A stretch of DNA of 49,318 nt, from positions 1 through 49,318 of the forward strand of contig CAJYKU010000037.1 of the NCBI GenBank assembly GCA_913775175.1. The letters run 5' to 3'. The translations under genes were made by a program, and so were the position numbers. The notes under the pieces are model-generated. The model was not told where the DNA came from and made no database searches. It saw nothing but the letters and a program-made list of their open reading frames with translations. Positions 27,048-36,458 of this stretch are shown here, piece after piece (position 1 is the stretch's first letter; each line of letters begins with the position of its first letter). The DNA comes from an uncultured Pantoea sp. GTDB lineage: Bacteria; Pseudomonadota; Gammaproteobacteria; Enterobacterales; Enterobacteriaceae.

Positions 27048-27983
27048 TCAGGATGTGCCGGGCGTGATGGCGTCATGACGTGAGGCGTCGCGTACCAGCG
27101 GCAGATGCTCGCAGGCGTGCTGACGAGCAAAGCGGACAAAGGCTTCCAGCACTGGCTGGCGCTGTTCCCCGTCACGTACGGCGGCATAGAGCCGGCTCCA
27201 TAAACCCGCGCCCAGCGTCTTGGTAACTACCAGGCCCTGTTTTTCAAAATTCTCCACGACCCAGTGGGGCAGGGCAGCAATGCCCATCTGAGCTGACACC
27301 ATCTGAATCAGCAACAGCGTATTATCCACACTTTTCAGTGCCGGGCTGACGCCAGCAGGCTGTAAAAAATTACGCCAGACATCCAGCCGCTGGCGCTGTA
27401 CCGGATAGATTAGCAGGACTTCGTCGGTGAAATCTTCGGGCGCAATATGTGTGCGTGTGGCCAGTGGGTGATCGGGTGCCAGCACCAGCCGCATCTCAAA
27501 ATCGAACATCGGCGTATAAAAGAGTCCGCTACGCGGCAGGATATCAGAGGTCAGCACCACGTCCAGCTCCCCCTGCTGCAGCGCAGGTTGCGGATCAAAG
27601 GTTACGCCCGATTTAAAATCCATAACCACCTGCGGCCAGCTCTTGCGAAAATTGTTCAGTGCTGGCGTCAGCCACTGAATACAGCTATGACACTCAATGG
27701 CAATACGCAGTGTCTCCTGCTGCTGCGGCTCATGGCACGCCTGTAGCGCCTGCTGGATTTGTGGCAAAACCTGTTCGGCCAGCTGCAGTAATATTTCACC
27801 CTGCGGCGTAAAGCGTAGCGGCTGGCTTTTGCGCACAAATAAGCGGAAGCCCAGCCGCTGTTCCAGATCGCTGAACTGATGCGACAGGGCTGACTGTGTC
27901 TGATGCAGCTGAGCTGCGGCAGCGGCCAGCGAGCCGGTATTCTGTAACGCCTGCAGCGTTCGCAGGTGTTTTAGTTCGATCAT
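27048..27983 (-). CDS. metR: LysR-type methionine regulator MetR
   Basis: A 311-residue LysR regulator. The winged helix-turn-helix occupies about residues 1-60 ([20 protein letters not shown]), followed by a linker helix and an effector domain. Sequence such as [19 protein letters not shown] marks it as MetR, which uses homocysteine to activate metE, metH and other methionine genes. In E. coli metR is divergent from its target metE. Here metE is absent and the next gene upstream is ysgA on the same strand. AAGGA lies 5 nt before the ATG. Confidence 0.95.
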   Translation of the reverse strand: MIELKHLRTLQALQNTGSLAAAAAQLHQTQSALSHQFSDLEQRLGFRLFVRKSQPLRFTPQGEILLQLAEQVLPQIQQALQACHEPQQQETLRIAIECHSCIQWLTPALNNFRKSWPQVVMDFKSGVTFDPQPALQQGELDVVLTSDILPRSGLFYTPMFDFEMRLVLAPDHPLATRTHIAPEDFTDEVLLIYPVQRQRLDVWRNFLQPAGVSPALKSVDNTLLLIQMVSAQMGIAALPHWVVENFEKQGLVVTKTLGAGLWSRLYAAVRDGEQRQPVLEAFVRFARQHACEHLPLVRDASRHDAITPGTS

Positions 27984-28055
27984 GAGAGTCCTTCAGGGCG
28001 GGAGAAGATAAACAGCGCGTAAAGCCTATACACTACCCGCAGAGAGCGGCGGTGT

Positions 28056-28079
28056 AAACATCTGGATGGCTAAACGCCA
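28056..28079. promoter_or_regulatory. MetJ-like boxes upstream of metR
   Basis: Three adjacent octamers (AAACATCT, GGATGGCT, AAACGCCA) match the MetJ half-box AGACGTCT at 6, 5 and 5 of 8 positions. Tandem degenerate boxes are how MetJ binds. They overlap a possible metR -35 (TTTACA on the minus strand). This would keep S-adenosylmethionine repression of metR. Confidence 0.45.
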
Positions 28080-28139
28080 TTTTTCGTTGCGCTTTAGCGG
28101 CGATTACTGCGGTACAGGAGTGATGGAGCAGAGAGTAAA

Positions 28140-28158
28140 AGGGGCGCAATGCGCCCCT
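28140..28158 (-). terminator. Terminator after ysgA
   Basis: On the minus strand AGGGGCGC pairs with GCGCCCCT around a 3-nt loop and runs into TTTTAC. It lies 6 nt beyond the ysgA stop. Confidence 0.82.
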
Positions 28159-28163
28159 GTGAT

Positions 28164-29000
28164 TCAGGCATCCGGCGCGACCCCATACTGCCTGAACCAG
28201 GCCAGCATACGCTGCCAGCCATCCTGCGCTGATTCGGCGTGATAGCTGGGGCGGTAATCAGCATTGAATGCGTGGCCTGCATCGGGATAGACCACGATTT
28301 CAGCTTTCGCGTTAGCAGCATGCAGCGCCTGACGCATCTTATCGATGCTTTCCAGAGGAATGCTCTCATCCTGGCCGCCATAGAGACCCAGCACCGGCGC
28401 GTTAAGCTCCACCGCAACATCAATTGGATGCTTCTGCTGCTTCAATGTTTTTTCACCTTCAAGGCGTCCATACCAGGCGGCAGCAGCGCGCACCTGAGGA
28501 TTATGTGCAGCAAACAGCCAGCTGATACGCCCGCCCCAGCAGAAACCGGTGATCGCCAGACGGCGAATATCGCCATCGTGTCGCGCTGCCCAGTTTGCCG
28601 CATGATCGAGGTCGGCCAGCACCTGGCTATCAGGTACTTTGCTTACCAGTTCGCTCAGCAGAGTGGGAATGTCGTGATACTCCTGCGGATCGCCCTCGCG
28701 AAAATAGAGTTCAGGCGCGATGGCAAGATATCCCTCAAGTGCCAGTCGGCGGCACAGATCGCGGATATGCTCATGCACGCCAAAAATTTCCTGAACCACC
28801 AGCACCACTGGCAGTTTGCCCTGAAACGAAACCGGTCGGGCATACCACGCCGGTAAATTTTCACCCTGACTGGGAATGGATGTCTCGCCGCACTGAATCT
28901 TATCGCTCCGGGTAATAATGGCACTGCTGGCCGTTGGCTGCGCGGCAGAGGCGAAGCTGTCAGAGGCGGGATCGTGTGCCATAGTGTCTGTGGTTTTCAT
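28164..29000 (-). CDS. ysgA: Dienelactone-hydrolase family protein YsgA
   Basis: A 278-residue alpha/beta hydrolase of the dienelactone hydrolase family, with catalytic Cys154 (GFCWGG), Asp211 (GGQDESIP) and His243 (DAGHAFN). Segments VVQEIFGVHEHIRD and APELYFREGDP are highly conserved. The start at 29000 has GGAGAGA at good spacing; the frame is open upstream to 29111 but that stretch lacks similarity. The substrate in E. coli is not established. It is divergent from udp, as in E. coli. Confidence 0.92.
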   Translation of the reverse strand: MKTTDTMAHDPASDSFASAAQPTASSAIITRSDKIQCGETSIPSQGENLPAWYARPVSFQGKLPVVLVVQEIFGVHEHIRDLCRRLALEGYLAIAPELYFREGDPQEYHDIPTLLSELVSKVPDSQVLADLDHAANWAARHDGDIRRLAITGFCWGGRISWLFAAHNPQVRAAAAWYGRLEGEKTLKQQKHPIDVAVELNAPVLGLYGGQDESIPLESIDKMRQALHAANAKAEIVVYPDAGHAFNADYRPSYHAESAQDGWQRMLAWFRQYGVAPDA

Positions 29001-29166
29001 GATTCTCTCCGTGCTGGCAAATGCGCAATCAGTAACTATAGCCTGGCCATCGCGGGCAGATGGCGAGGGGTAAAAGCAATAGATCGGATGACGTCTGTTC
29101 TGTATTAACATTGCACTGCAAAGTTACACAGTACTCTCTGTCGCATTACAGTAAGAGACTGTGTAA

Positions 29167-29188
29167 TTTTGCGATTAAAGTCACATAT
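29167..29188 (+). promoter_or_regulatory. CRP site 2 of udp (distal, about -93.5)
   Basis: TGCGA-N6-TCACA (29170-29185) has one mismatch from the CRP consensus. Its centre is 52 bp upstream of the proximal site, the spacing seen in CytR/CRP-controlled nucleoside promoters. Confidence 0.72.
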
Positions 29189-29200
29189 GAGCCTGTTATC

Positions 29201-29208
29201 AATGTAAC
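29201..29208. promoter_or_regulatory. CytR-like octamer between the udp CRP sites
   Basis: AATGTAAC is 7 of 8 identical to the inverted CytR octamer (AATGCAAC). It lies between two CRP sites, where CytR is recruited by CRP to repress nucleoside-catabolic genes. Confidence 0.45.
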
Positions 29209-29218
29209 TTTCATTACT

Positions 29219-29264
29219 CATAGTGAGTTTAGTCACATATTTATGCCAGCGGCTCACGTAGAGT
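29219..29264 (+). promoter_or_regulatory. udp promoter with CRP site 1 at -41.5
   Basis: AGTGA-N6-TCACA (29222-29237) is a CRP site centred at 29229.5. TAGAGT (29259-29264) is a fair -10 predicting a start at about 29271, which places CRP at -41.5. Together with the distal site this reproduces the E. coli udp/deoP2 layout. Confidence 0.75.
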
Positions 29265-29298
29265 GCGCATGAATTCATTTAATTAGCAGGAGTCTGTT

Positions 29299-30060
29299 AT
29301 GGCCCAGTCTGACGTGTTCCACCTTGGTATTACAAAAGCTGATCTGAAAGGCGCCACGCTGGCGATCGTGCCTGGCGATCCGGAGCGCGTTAAGAAAATT
29401 GCAGCGCTAATGGATAATCCTCAGCATCTGGCTTCACATCGTGAATTTACTACCTGGCTGGCAGAGCTGGATGGTAAGCCAGTTGTGGTTTGCTCAACTG
29501 GTATCGGCGGCCCTTCCACCTCAATTGCTGTTGAAGAGCTGGCGCAGCTTGGTGTAGGTACATTCCTGCGGGTTGGCACCACTGGCGCTATTCAGCCACA
29601 GATCAATGTCGGAGATGTACTGGTGACCACCGCGTCCGTGCGTCTGGATGGTGCCAGCCTGCACTTTGCCCCGATGGAGTTTCCGGCCGTTGCAGATTTT
29701 GCCTGTACCACAGCACTGGTCGCGGCCGCAGAAGAGTGTGGTGCACGCACGCATATCGGTGTGACCGCCTCCTCTGACACCTTCTATCCGGGTCAGGAGC
29801 GCTACGATACATTCTCAGGTCGCGTGGTAAATCGTTTCCAGGGCTCAATGAAAGAGTGGCAGGAGATGGGTGTACTAAACTATGAGATGGAATCCGCTAC
29901 ACTGTTAACGATGTGCGCCAGTCAGGGACTGCGTGCTGGTATGGTGGCTGGAGTCATCGTGAACCGCACACAAAAAGAGATCCCGGATGCAGCCACAATG
30001 AAGCAGACCGAGAGCGACGCGGTTAAAATCGTGGTTGAAGCCGCACGTCGCTTATTATAG
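29299..30060 (+). CDS. udp: Uridine phosphorylase
   Basis: Udp splits uridine with phosphate to uracil and ribose-1-phosphate. The 253-residue length equals that of E. coli. Visible features are the phosphate-binding [26 protein letters not shown] and the nucleoside-site [14 protein letters not shown] at 29288-29292 gives good spacing. Tandem CRP sites and a CytR-like octamer upstream indicate catabolite and nucleoside control. No clear terminator separates it from the next gene. Confidence 0.97.
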   Translation: MAQSDVFHLGITKADLKGATLAIVPGDPERVKKIAALMDNPQHLASHREFTTWLAELDGKPVVVCSTGIGGPSTSIAVEELAQLGVGTFLRVGTTGAIQPQINVGDVLVTTASVRLDGASLHFAPMEFPAVADFACTTALVAAAEECGARTHIGVTASSDTFYPGQERYDTFSGRVVNRFQGSMKEWQEMGVLNYEMESATLLTMCASQGLRAGMVAGVIVNRTQKEIPDAATMKQTESDAVKIVVEAARRLL

Positions 30061-30159
30061 TGCGCCAGTCGGGTAGTGGTGTTGAGGGCAGATATGCTGG
30101 CGCCCAGCCGCCTGACTGTTCAGGATGCGCACGTTTCAGCGAACACTGAGATCTTTTTT

Positions 30160-31428
30160 ATGCGCAAAACATTTTCTGCCTCTCGTCCGACCGCTCTCAG
30201 CAATTCTGCTGTGCAGGCACAAGTAGAACAGGCTGCCGGGCAGTTTCGCCAGGCGATGGCTGCTGGCAACTATCGCCTGGCACAGCAATGCTGTGAAACA
30301 GTGCTGCGAGTGATGCCGCAACATATGCAGGTGCTTAGCGATTACGCCCTTACGCTGATGCGCACCGGTGACTATAAAAAGTCATACAAGATTTATCAGA
30401 AAATCTATCAGGCACCCGATGCACAGCAGGCACAGGCATCGGAAACCTGGCTTGATGGCCTGACAGAAGTGTGCGGCTGGCTGGGTAAATCTGATGAGGT
30501 TGCACGCTACGGGCTGGCAGCACTGCAGCGCGCTGATGCGCGTTTTACTGCCGGACAAACCGTGCAGCTGCCGGCAGAGGCTCCGCCGGCGTTCAATCCG
30601 CACAATCCAGCTGAGAATATTATTGCGTTCACGCTCTATGGTGAGCAGCCGCGCTATTGCGAAACGCTGATTAAAAATGTTGAGGTGGCTCAGGCGCTCT
30701 ATCCGGCATGGACCTGTCGCATCTATCTTAACGACAGCGTACCGCAGCACGTCTGGCAGCGTCTGCAACAGCCGCATGTGCAGCTGGTGGATATGTCCGC
30801 TGAAAAAGAGATTTTCCCTACGCTGTGGCGTTTTCTGGTGATGGACGACCCTGACGTAAAACGCTTTATTATACGCGATGCCGACTCCCTGCTTTCAGAG
30901 CGCGAAGCGGCGGCAGTTCAGGCCTGGCTCGGGTCACCTTACTGGTTTCATCATATGCGGGACTACTTTACGCATACCGAGCTGCTGCTGGCGGGGATGT
31001 GGGGCGGCTGTGGTGGCGTCTTTCATCATGTCGGGCAGCAGATCCGTGACTTTATGGCGCAGTATCAGGGCAGTCAGCGCTTTACCGATCAATATTTCCT
31101 TAAAACCGCTCTCTGGCCAGTGATGCGTAACAGCATACTGAATCATGATGAACTCTTTAATTTTCATCATGCACAGCCATGGCCGGCTCACGCGCCAGTG
31201 CGCTGGCAAACAGAGCATTTCCATGTGGGGAGTAATGCGGGCTATGCCAGCATGGCAGGTAAAGTCACCACGCCGCACCAGGAGGTGCAGCAGGTTGAGA
31301 TCACCTATGGCGGTCAGCGCTGGTGCTATCCGGCACGCGTGGTCAATGAGAGCGAGTGGGTATTGCCCATGCCATTCTTCCTGATTGATGCATGGAAAGC
31401 GGGTGAATTGCAGGTCAAAGCATGCTGA
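30160..31428 (+). CDS. TPR plus glycosyltransferase-like protein, function unknown
   Basis: I do not recognise a named gene. The protein (422 residues from ATG 30160) has no signal peptide or membrane helix. Residues about 15-125 are helical with at least two tetratricopeptide-like units (AMAAGNYRLAQQCCETVL, ALTLMRTGDYKKSYKIYQ). From residue 153 an alpha/beta domain begins IIAFTLYGEQPRYCE and carries RFIIRDADSLL (Asp240-x-Asp242, like the metal/nucleotide-sugar DxD motif), HHMRDYFTHTELLLAGMWGG and FTDQYFLKTALWP. This layout suggests a soluble glycosyltransferase, by inference only. The start is uncertain: ATG 30094 with GAGGG upstream or GTG 30076 are alternatives. In E. coli udp is followed directly by rmuC. 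Codon use looks like the neighbours. Confidence 0.8.
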   Translation: MRKTFSASRPTALSNSAVQAQVEQAAGQFRQAMAAGNYRLAQQCCETVLRVMPQHMQVLSDYALTLMRTGDYKKSYKIYQKIYQAPDAQQAQASETWLDGLTEVCGWLGKSDEVARYGLAALQRADARFTAGQTVQLPAEAPPAFNPHNPAENIIAFTLYGEQPRYCETLIKNVEVAQALYPAWTCRIYLNDSVPQHVWQRLQQPHVQLVDMSAEKEIFPTLWRFLVMDDPDVKRFIIRDADSLLSEREAAAVQAWLGSPYWFHHMRDYFTHTELLLAGMWGGCGGVFHHVGQQIRDFMAQYQGSQRFTDQYFLKTALWPVMRNSILNHDELFNFHHAQPWPAHAPVRWQTEHFHVGSNAGYASMAGKVTTPHQEVQQVEITYGGQRWCYPARVVNESEWVLPMPFFLIDAWKAGELQVKAC

Positions 31429-31477
31429 CTGACCATGCAGAGATTTAAGTAGACATTCCCCCAGGCCAACCTTACCT

Positions 31478-31507
31478 TTCCCCTGAGCCTCATAACGCGC
31501 AGGGGAA
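31478..31507 (+). promoter_or_regulatory. rmuC: Hairpin enclosing the rmuC ribosome-binding site
   Basis: TTCCCCTG (31478-31485) pairs with CAGGGGAA (31500-31507) across 14 nt. The 3' arm is the Shine-Dalgarno sequence AGGGGA of rmuC (ATG at 31510), so the folded form would block ribosome loading. Confidence 0.45.
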
Positions 31508-31509
31508 CT

Positions 31510-33006
31510 ATGGATCAGCAATTAATTATCAGCATTATACTGGCGCTGGCCGGACTGGCGATTGGCTGGGTGTTGGCGCAGCTGCGTGCCAGCCAGCAGC
31601 ACGGCAGTTTTATCACGGAACGCCGCCTGCAGGAGGCTGCACAGCAGCGTCAGCAGCAGCAACTTGATCAGCTGCAACTGCAACTGCAACAGCGTGAACA
31701 GGAGCTGCGGCAGCTGCATGGTGCATACAGCGGAGCGCAGGAGCGTCTGCAGCAGCTGGACTACTGGCGAGCGGAGAGTGAACAGCTGAGTCGCGAGCTG
31801 CGTAATCAGCTGGAAGTAAACAGCGCTCAGGAAGCGGAACTGCGCGAAGTTACCATCCGGCTGGAAGAGACGCGTTTCGCGGCAGAAGAGAAGCAGCGCC
31901 TGCTGACCAACAGCGAACAGCGTCTTAGCGCCCAGTTTGAGAATCTCGCTAACCGCATTTTCGAAAACAGCGGCCGGCGCGTTGATGAGCAGAACCGCCA
32001 GAGTCTGAATAGTCTGATCTCCCCACTGCGTGAACAGCTGGATGGCTTCCGGCGCCAGGTCAATGAGAGCTTTGGCCAGGAGGCGCGCGAGCGCCATACA
32101 CTGACGCATGAGATCCGCCAGCTGCAGCAGCTTAATGCGCAGATGGCTCAGGAGGCGCTAAATCTGACCAAAGCGCTGAAAGGCGACAATAAAATTCAGG
32201 GCAACTGGGGCGAGGTTGTGCTGAGCCGCGTGCTGGAGGCCTCTGGCCTGCGTGAAGGCTATGAGTATGAAACGCAGGTCAATATTGCGCTTGAACAGCA
32301 GGGACGAATGCAACCAGATGTGATAGTGCGGTTGCCGCAGGGCAAGGATGTTGTGATTGATGCCAAAATGACGCTGGTGGCGTATGAGCGTTACTTTAAC
32401 GCAGACGATGATGTCACCCGTGAGCAGGCTATCCAGGAACATATCAGCGCAATCCGTGCACATCTTCGCCTGCTGGGGCGAAAAGATTATCAACAATTGC
32501 CCGGTTTACGCTCGCTGGATTATGTGCTGATGTTTATCCCGGTCGAGCCGGCCTTTCTGCTGGCGATTGATCGGCAGCCAGAACTGATTAGTGAGGCGTT
32601 GCAGCAAAATATTATGCTGGTCAGCCCTACTACGCTGCTGGTGGCGTTGCGCACCATTAACAATTTGTGGCGCTATGAGCATCAAAGCCGTAACGCCCAG
32701 CGTATTGCCGATCGCGCTGCCCGGCTGTATGACAAAATGCGGCTATTTGTCGATGATATGAACGGTATCGGTCATAATCTGGATAAGGCGCAGCAGAGCT
32801 ATCAGCAGGCGATGAAAAAGCTGGCTGAGGGGCGTGGCAACCTGATCGCACAAAGTGAGGCGTTCAAAGCGCTTGGCGTTGAAGTTAAACGTCCGATTAA
32901 TCCGCAGCTGGCGCAGCAGGCGTTACCAGATGATGTTGATGAGGGCTGGCTGGATAAGCATGATGATGCAGAACCCGCCGCTGCACTGCGCAGGAGCAAT
33001 CAATAG
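31510..33006 (+). CDS. rmuC: DNA recombination protein RmuC
   Basis: A 498-residue protein with an N-terminal transmembrane helix (about residues 5-23) and a long Q- and L-rich coiled coil (about 30-210). A PD-(D/E)XK nuclease-like domain follows, marked by GNWGEVVLSRVLEASGL, PDVIVRLP and VIDAKMTL. In E. coli RmuC limits inversions at short inverted repeats; biochemical activity is inferred from the fold. The E. coli name yigN is the same gene. It is downstream of the TPR/glycosyltransferase-like gene and 74 nt before ubiE. Confidence 0.95.
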   Translation: MDQQLIISIILALAGLAIGWVLAQLRASQQHGSFITERRLQEAAQQRQQQQLDQLQLQLQQREQELRQLHGAYSGAQERLQQLDYWRAESEQLSRELRNQLEVNSAQEAELREVTIRLEETRFAAEEKQRLLTNSEQRLSAQFENLANRIFENSGRRVDEQNRQSLNSLISPLREQLDGFRRQVNESFGQEARERHTLTHEIRQLQQLNAQMAQEALNLTKALKGDNKIQGNWGEVVLSRVLEASGLREGYEYETQVNIALEQQGRMQPDVIVRLPQGKDVVIDAKMTLVAYERYFNADDDVTREQAIQEHISAIRAHLRLLGRKDYQQLPGLRSLDYVLMFIPVEPAFLLAIDRQPELISEALQQNIMLVSPTTLLVALRTINNLWRYEHQSRNAQRIADRAARLYDKMRLFVDDMNGIGHNLDKAQQSYQQAMKKLAEGRGNLIAQSEAFKALGVEVKRPINPQLAQQALPDDVDEGWLDKHDDAEPAAALRRSNQ

Positions 33007-33080
33007 CAGGCGGTAACGTGCTCGGATCGCATGACTCTGATACACTTTGGAAAGAATGATTTGTGGAACAGGTAAAACCG

Positions 33081-33839
33081 ATGGCAGATGAATCACAGCA
33101 GGAAACCACTCACTTTGGCTTTCAGACCGTAGCAAAAAGTGAAAAGGCCGATAAAGTTGCGGATGTGTTTCATTCCGTAGCGGCAAAATATGACCTGATG
33201 AACGATCTGATGTCGTTCGGCGTCCATCGCGTATGGAAGCGCTTTACTATCGATAGCAGCGGTGTACGTCGCGGTCAGCGCGTTCTTGACCTGGCGGGCG
33301 GCACTGGCGATCTCACCGCAAAGTTTTCTCGCCTCGTGGGTGAGACAGGCCAGGTAGTACTGGCTGATATCAACAGCTCAATGCTGAAGATGGGACGCGA
33401 AAAGCTGCGCAATCTTGGTGTAACCGGCAATGTCAGCTATGTGCAGGCTAACGCGGAAGCGCTGCCTTTCCCGGATAACTATTTTGACTGCATCACGATC
33501 TCTTTTGGTCTGCGAAATGTAACAGAAAAAGAGAAAGCGCTGGCCTCTATGTTTCGGGTGCTGAAGCCAGGTGGTCGTCTGCTGGTACTGGAATTTTCCA
33601 AACCGGTGCTGGATCCGTTAAGCAAAGCCTATGATGCCTACTCTTTTCATATTCTGCCGCGCATTGGTCAGCTGGTCGCGCAGGATGCCGAAAGCTATCG
33701 CTATCTGGCGGAATCGATTCGTATGCATCCCGATCAGGAAACGCTAAAAGCGATGATGAACGATGCAGGTTTTGAGAACACCACTTATCACAACATGACT
33801 GGCGGCATCGTTGCGCTGCATCGTGGCTTTAAATTCTGA
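33081..33839 (+). CDS. ubiE: Ubiquinone/menaquinone C-methyltransferase
   Basis: UbiE methylates the ring carbon of demethylmenaquinol and the ubiquinone precursor using S-adenosylmethionine. The SAM-binding motif is [11 protein letters not shown], followed by ADINSSML and the family signatures [17 protein letters not shown] and [17 protein letters not shown]. The ATG at 33081 gives 252 residues; a GTG at 33063 would add six. It is first in ubiE-ubiJ-ubiB. Confidence 0.97.
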   Translation: MADESQQETTHFGFQTVAKSEKADKVADVFHSVAAKYDLMNDLMSFGVHRVWKRFTIDSSGVRRGQRVLDLAGGTGDLTAKFSRLVGETGQVVLADINSSMLKMGREKLRNLGVTGNVSYVQANAEALPFPDNYFDCITISFGLRNVTEKEKALASMFRVLKPGGRLLVLEFSKPVLDPLSKAYDAYSFHILPRIGQLVAQDAESYRYLAESIRMHPDQETLKAMMNDAGFENTTYHNMTGGIVALHRGFKF

Positions 33840-33845
33840 GTGATC

Positions 33846-34451
33846 ATGACGTTAACCCCTTTTATCACCGGCGGTCTTGAAACCGCGCTCAACCGCGTAC
33901 TTTATCGCGATCGGAGCCTGAAAGCCGCCCGGCAGCGCCTGGCAGGCAAGGTACTGATGCTGCGTCTGCAGGAACTCGATTTTCCGCTGGTGCTGGTGTT
34001 CAGTGAGTCGCAGCTTGATCTCCTGAGCGACTGGCAGGACAGAAGCGATTGCTGCGTCAGCCTGCGCCTGAGCACGCTGCCCAAACTGCGCGATCGTCAG
34101 CAACTGACCGGGCTGATCCGCAGCGGTGAGCTGAATGTTGAAGGTGATCTGCAGGTGGTGCAGCAATTCTCTGCACTAATGGATCTGGCTGAACTGGATC
34201 CGGCAGAGTATCTCGCTCCATGGGTTGGTGATATCGCAGCGCAGGGTATCAGCCAGGCAGCTCGTCAGGCACTGACATTTATGCAGCAGCAGGTTTCGCG
34301 TCGTCAGGCGGCTCTCAGCGAGGTGATAACAGAGGAGTGGCGGCTGGCACCCGGAGCACTGGAGCTGGCATGGTTCTCTGAAGAGGTGACAGCGACGGAA
34401 CGTTCACTCAACGCATTTGAGGTGCGTCTGGCACAGCAGGAGAAAAAATGA
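33846..34451 (+). CDS. ubiJ: Ubiquinone assembly factor UbiJ
   Basis: A 201-residue protein with an SCP2-like lipid-binding N-terminal domain and a helical C-terminal tail, needed with UbiK for aerobic ubiquinone assembly. [18 protein letters not shown] and DIAAQGIS are conserved, as is [10 protein letters not shown]. The start is taken at ATG 33846, which gives the E. coli length; a GTG at 33840 directly after the ubiE stop is the alternative. The 3' half is where the EsrE small RNA maps in E. coli, which I cannot test here. It overlaps ubiB by ATGA. Confidence 0.93.
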   Translation: MTLTPFITGGLETALNRVLYRDRSLKAARQRLAGKVLMLRLQELDFPLVLVFSESQLDLLSDWQDRSDCCVSLRLSTLPKLRDRQQLTGLIRSGELNVEGDLQVVQQFSALMDLAELDPAEYLAPWVGDIAAQGISQAARQALTFMQQQVSRRQAALSEVITEEWRLAPGALELAWFSEEVTATERSLNAFEVRLAQQEKK

Positions 34452-36085
34452 CGCTCGGCGAACTACGGCGCTTATATTTTATTATCAAAGTCTTTCTGAC
34501 CTACGGGCTAGATGAGCTGATACCGCATATGCGCATTACGCTGCCGCTCCGTATATGGCGGCGCTGTGTCTTCTGGATCCCTAACCGGCACAAAGAAGCA
34601 GAGATGGGATTACGCCTGCGTATGGCAATGGAGCAGCTTGGCCCGGTATGGATAAAATTTGGTCAGATGCTCTCAACCCGTCGCGATCTGTTCCCGCCAA
34701 AAATTGCTGATGAACTGGCGATTCTGCAGGATCGCGTTGCGCCTTTTGATGGTGTTAAAGCCAAAGCGCAGATTGAGCGCTCAATTGGCGGTCCGGTTGA
34801 AACCTGGTTTGACGATTTTGATATTAAACCGCTTGCCTCCGCCTCTATCGCTCAGGTGCATACCGCTACGCTGAAATCGAACGGCCGCAAAGTTGTGATC
34901 AAGGTAATTCGCCCGGATATCCTGCCTGTGATTAAAGCGGATATGAAACTTATCTATCGGCTGGCGCGCTGGGTGCCACGTCTGTTACCCGATGGCCGTC
35001 GCCTGCGCCCGGTGGAAGTGGTGCGTGATTATGAAAAAACGCTGATTGATGAGCTCAATCTGCTGCGCGAAGCGGCAAATGCGATTCAGCTACGGCGTAA
35101 TTTCGACCAAAGCCGTATGCTGTATGTGCCCGAAGTCTATTCCGATTACGGCAGTGAAACCATGCTGGTAATGGAACGGATCTACGGCATTCCTATCTCT
35201 GATGTCGCAACGCTGGAGCGACACGGCGTCAATATGAAGCTACTGGCCGAGCGCGGCGTACAGGTTTTCTTTACGCAGGTATTTCGCGACAGCTTCTTTC
35301 ATGCGGATATGCATCCCGGCAACATCTTTGTCAGCTATGATCATCCGGAAGATCCGCAATATATCGGTATCGACTGCGGTATCGTCGGCTCGCTGAACAA
35401 AGAGGATAAGCGCTACCTGGCTGAAAACTTTATTGCGTTCTTTAACCGCGATTATCGCAAGGTGGCTGAGCTGCATGTTGATTCAGGCTGGGTGCCGGCA
35501 GACACTAATGTGGAAGATTTTGAATTTGCTATCCGCACGGTTTGCGAGCCTATTTTTGAAAAGCCGCTGGCAGAAATTTCGTTTGGTCATGTGCTGCTGA
35601 ACCTGTTCAACACTGCCCGTCGCTTTAACATGGAAGTACAGCCGCAGCTGGTGCTGCTGCAGAAAACGCTGCTCTATATTGAGGGCATTGGTCGTCAGCT
35701 TTATCCGCAACTTGATCTCTGGAAAACAGCGAAGCCGTTTCTGGAGGAGTGGATCAAAGATCAGGTCGGACTGCCCGCGCTGGTGCGTAAGGTCAAAGAG
35801 AAGGGGCCATTCTGGGTGGAGAAGCTGCCGGAGTTGCCAGAGCTGTTTTATGACAGTCTGCGCCAGCACAAATTGTTGCAACAGAGCGTTGATCGGCTGT
35901 CGCAGGAGATGAATGCGCAGCGTACCCGGCACCATCAGTCACGCTATCTGTTCGGCGTAGGCGCTACGCTGCTAATCAGCGGCACAGCTGTACTGTTGAG
36001 TCGGCCCGATCTCGACTTCCTGCCGGCGTTATTAATGGCGGCAGGTATCGTGACCTGGCTGGTGGGCTGGCGCAAGACAAACTAA
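34448..36085 (+). CDS. ubiB: Ubiquinone biosynthesis ATPase/kinase-like protein UbiB
   Basis: UbiB is a member of the atypical ADCK/UbiB kinase-like family and supports the coenzyme Q assembly complex. The 545-residue protein shows the inhibitory KFGQ motif region ([14 protein letters not shown]), the alanine-rich loop [19 protein letters not shown] with the ATP lysine, [10 protein letters not shown] and GIDCGIVG with the metal aspartate. Two C-terminal transmembrane helices (about residues 500-540) anchor it to the inner membrane. It is coupled to ubiJ by an ATGA overlap. Confidence 0.97.
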   Translation: MTLGELRRLYFIIKVFLTYGLDELIPHMRITLPLRIWRRCVFWIPNRHKEAEMGLRLRMAMEQLGPVWIKFGQMLSTRRDLFPPKIADELAILQDRVAPFDGVKAKAQIERSIGGPVETWFDDFDIKPLASASIAQVHTATLKSNGRKVVIKVIRPDILPVIKADMKLIYRLARWVPRLLPDGRRLRPVEVVRDYEKTLIDELNLLREAANAIQLRRNFDQSRMLYVPEVYSDYGSETMLVMERIYGIPISDVATLERHGVNMKLLAERGVQVFFTQVFRDSFFHADMHPGNIFVSYDHPEDPQYIGIDCGIVGSLNKEDKRYLAENFIAFFNRDYRKVAELHVDSGWVPADTNVEDFEFAIRTVCEPIFEKPLAEISFGHVLLNLFNTARRFNMEVQPQLVLLQKTLLYIEGIGRQLYPQLDLWKTAKPFLEEWIKDQVGLPALVRKVKEKGPFWVEKLPELPELFYDSLRQHKLLQQSVDRLSQEMNAQRTRHHQSRYLFGVGATLLISGTAVLLSRPDLDFLPALLMAAGIVTWLVGWRKTN

Positions 36086-36107
36086 TTGTCTGCCTGGTGC
36101 AAATCGC

Positions 36108-36160
36108 GTAATGTCGCAGGCCAGAGAGTTCACATAGTTTGAGCTGGCTGGCGACATTAC
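36108..36160. repeat. 53-bp inverted repeat between ubiB and tatA
   Basis: The left arm (36108-36124, GTAATGTCGC...) and right arm (36144-36160, ...GCGACATTAC) are complementary at 15 of 17 positions across a 19-nt loop. The outer 10 bp are perfect. A T5 run follows 7 nt or so after the right arm, so it may act as a ubiB terminator, but the long arms also fit a dispersed palindrome. Confidence 0.6.
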
Positions 36161-36197
36161 AGTACTGTTTTTATATAGAATCTCAGAGGCATATCTC

Positions 36198-36449
36198 ATG
36201 GGCGGTATCAGTATCTGGCAATTAATCATTATTGCTGTCATCGTTGTACTTCTGTTTGGCACCAACAAACTGCGTAATCTGGGCTCAGACTTAGGCTCAT
36301 CTATTCGTGGCTTTAAAAAAGCGATGAGTGATGAAGATGAGAAAAAAGATCTGCCAAAAGAGAAAGAGCAGGATGCTGACTTTACTGCTAAGCCGCTGGC
36401 GGACAAACAGCATGAACCGGTGAGCAAAGAGCAGCCCCGGAATAAGTAA
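36198..36449 (+). CDS. tatA: Sec-independent translocase subunit TatA
   Basis: TatA polymerises to form the protein-conducting element of the twin-arginine pathway. The 83-residue protein has an N-terminal transmembrane helix ([16 protein letters not shown]), the FG hinge, the amphipathic helix ([22 protein letters not shown]) and a charged disordered tail. It is the first gene of tatABC, 9 nt before tatB. Confidence 0.96.
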   Translation: MGGISIWQLIIIAVIVVLLFGTNKLRNLGSDLGSSIRGFKKAMSDEDEKKDLPKEKEQDADFTAKPLADKQHEPVSKEQPRNK

Positions 36450-36458
36450 GGTAAAACT

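Noticed and set aside
31640-31720. CAG/CAA-rich stretch in rmuC, considered as a tandem repeat
   Set aside because: It encodes the Q-rich coiled coil expected in RmuC and is not an exact repeat.
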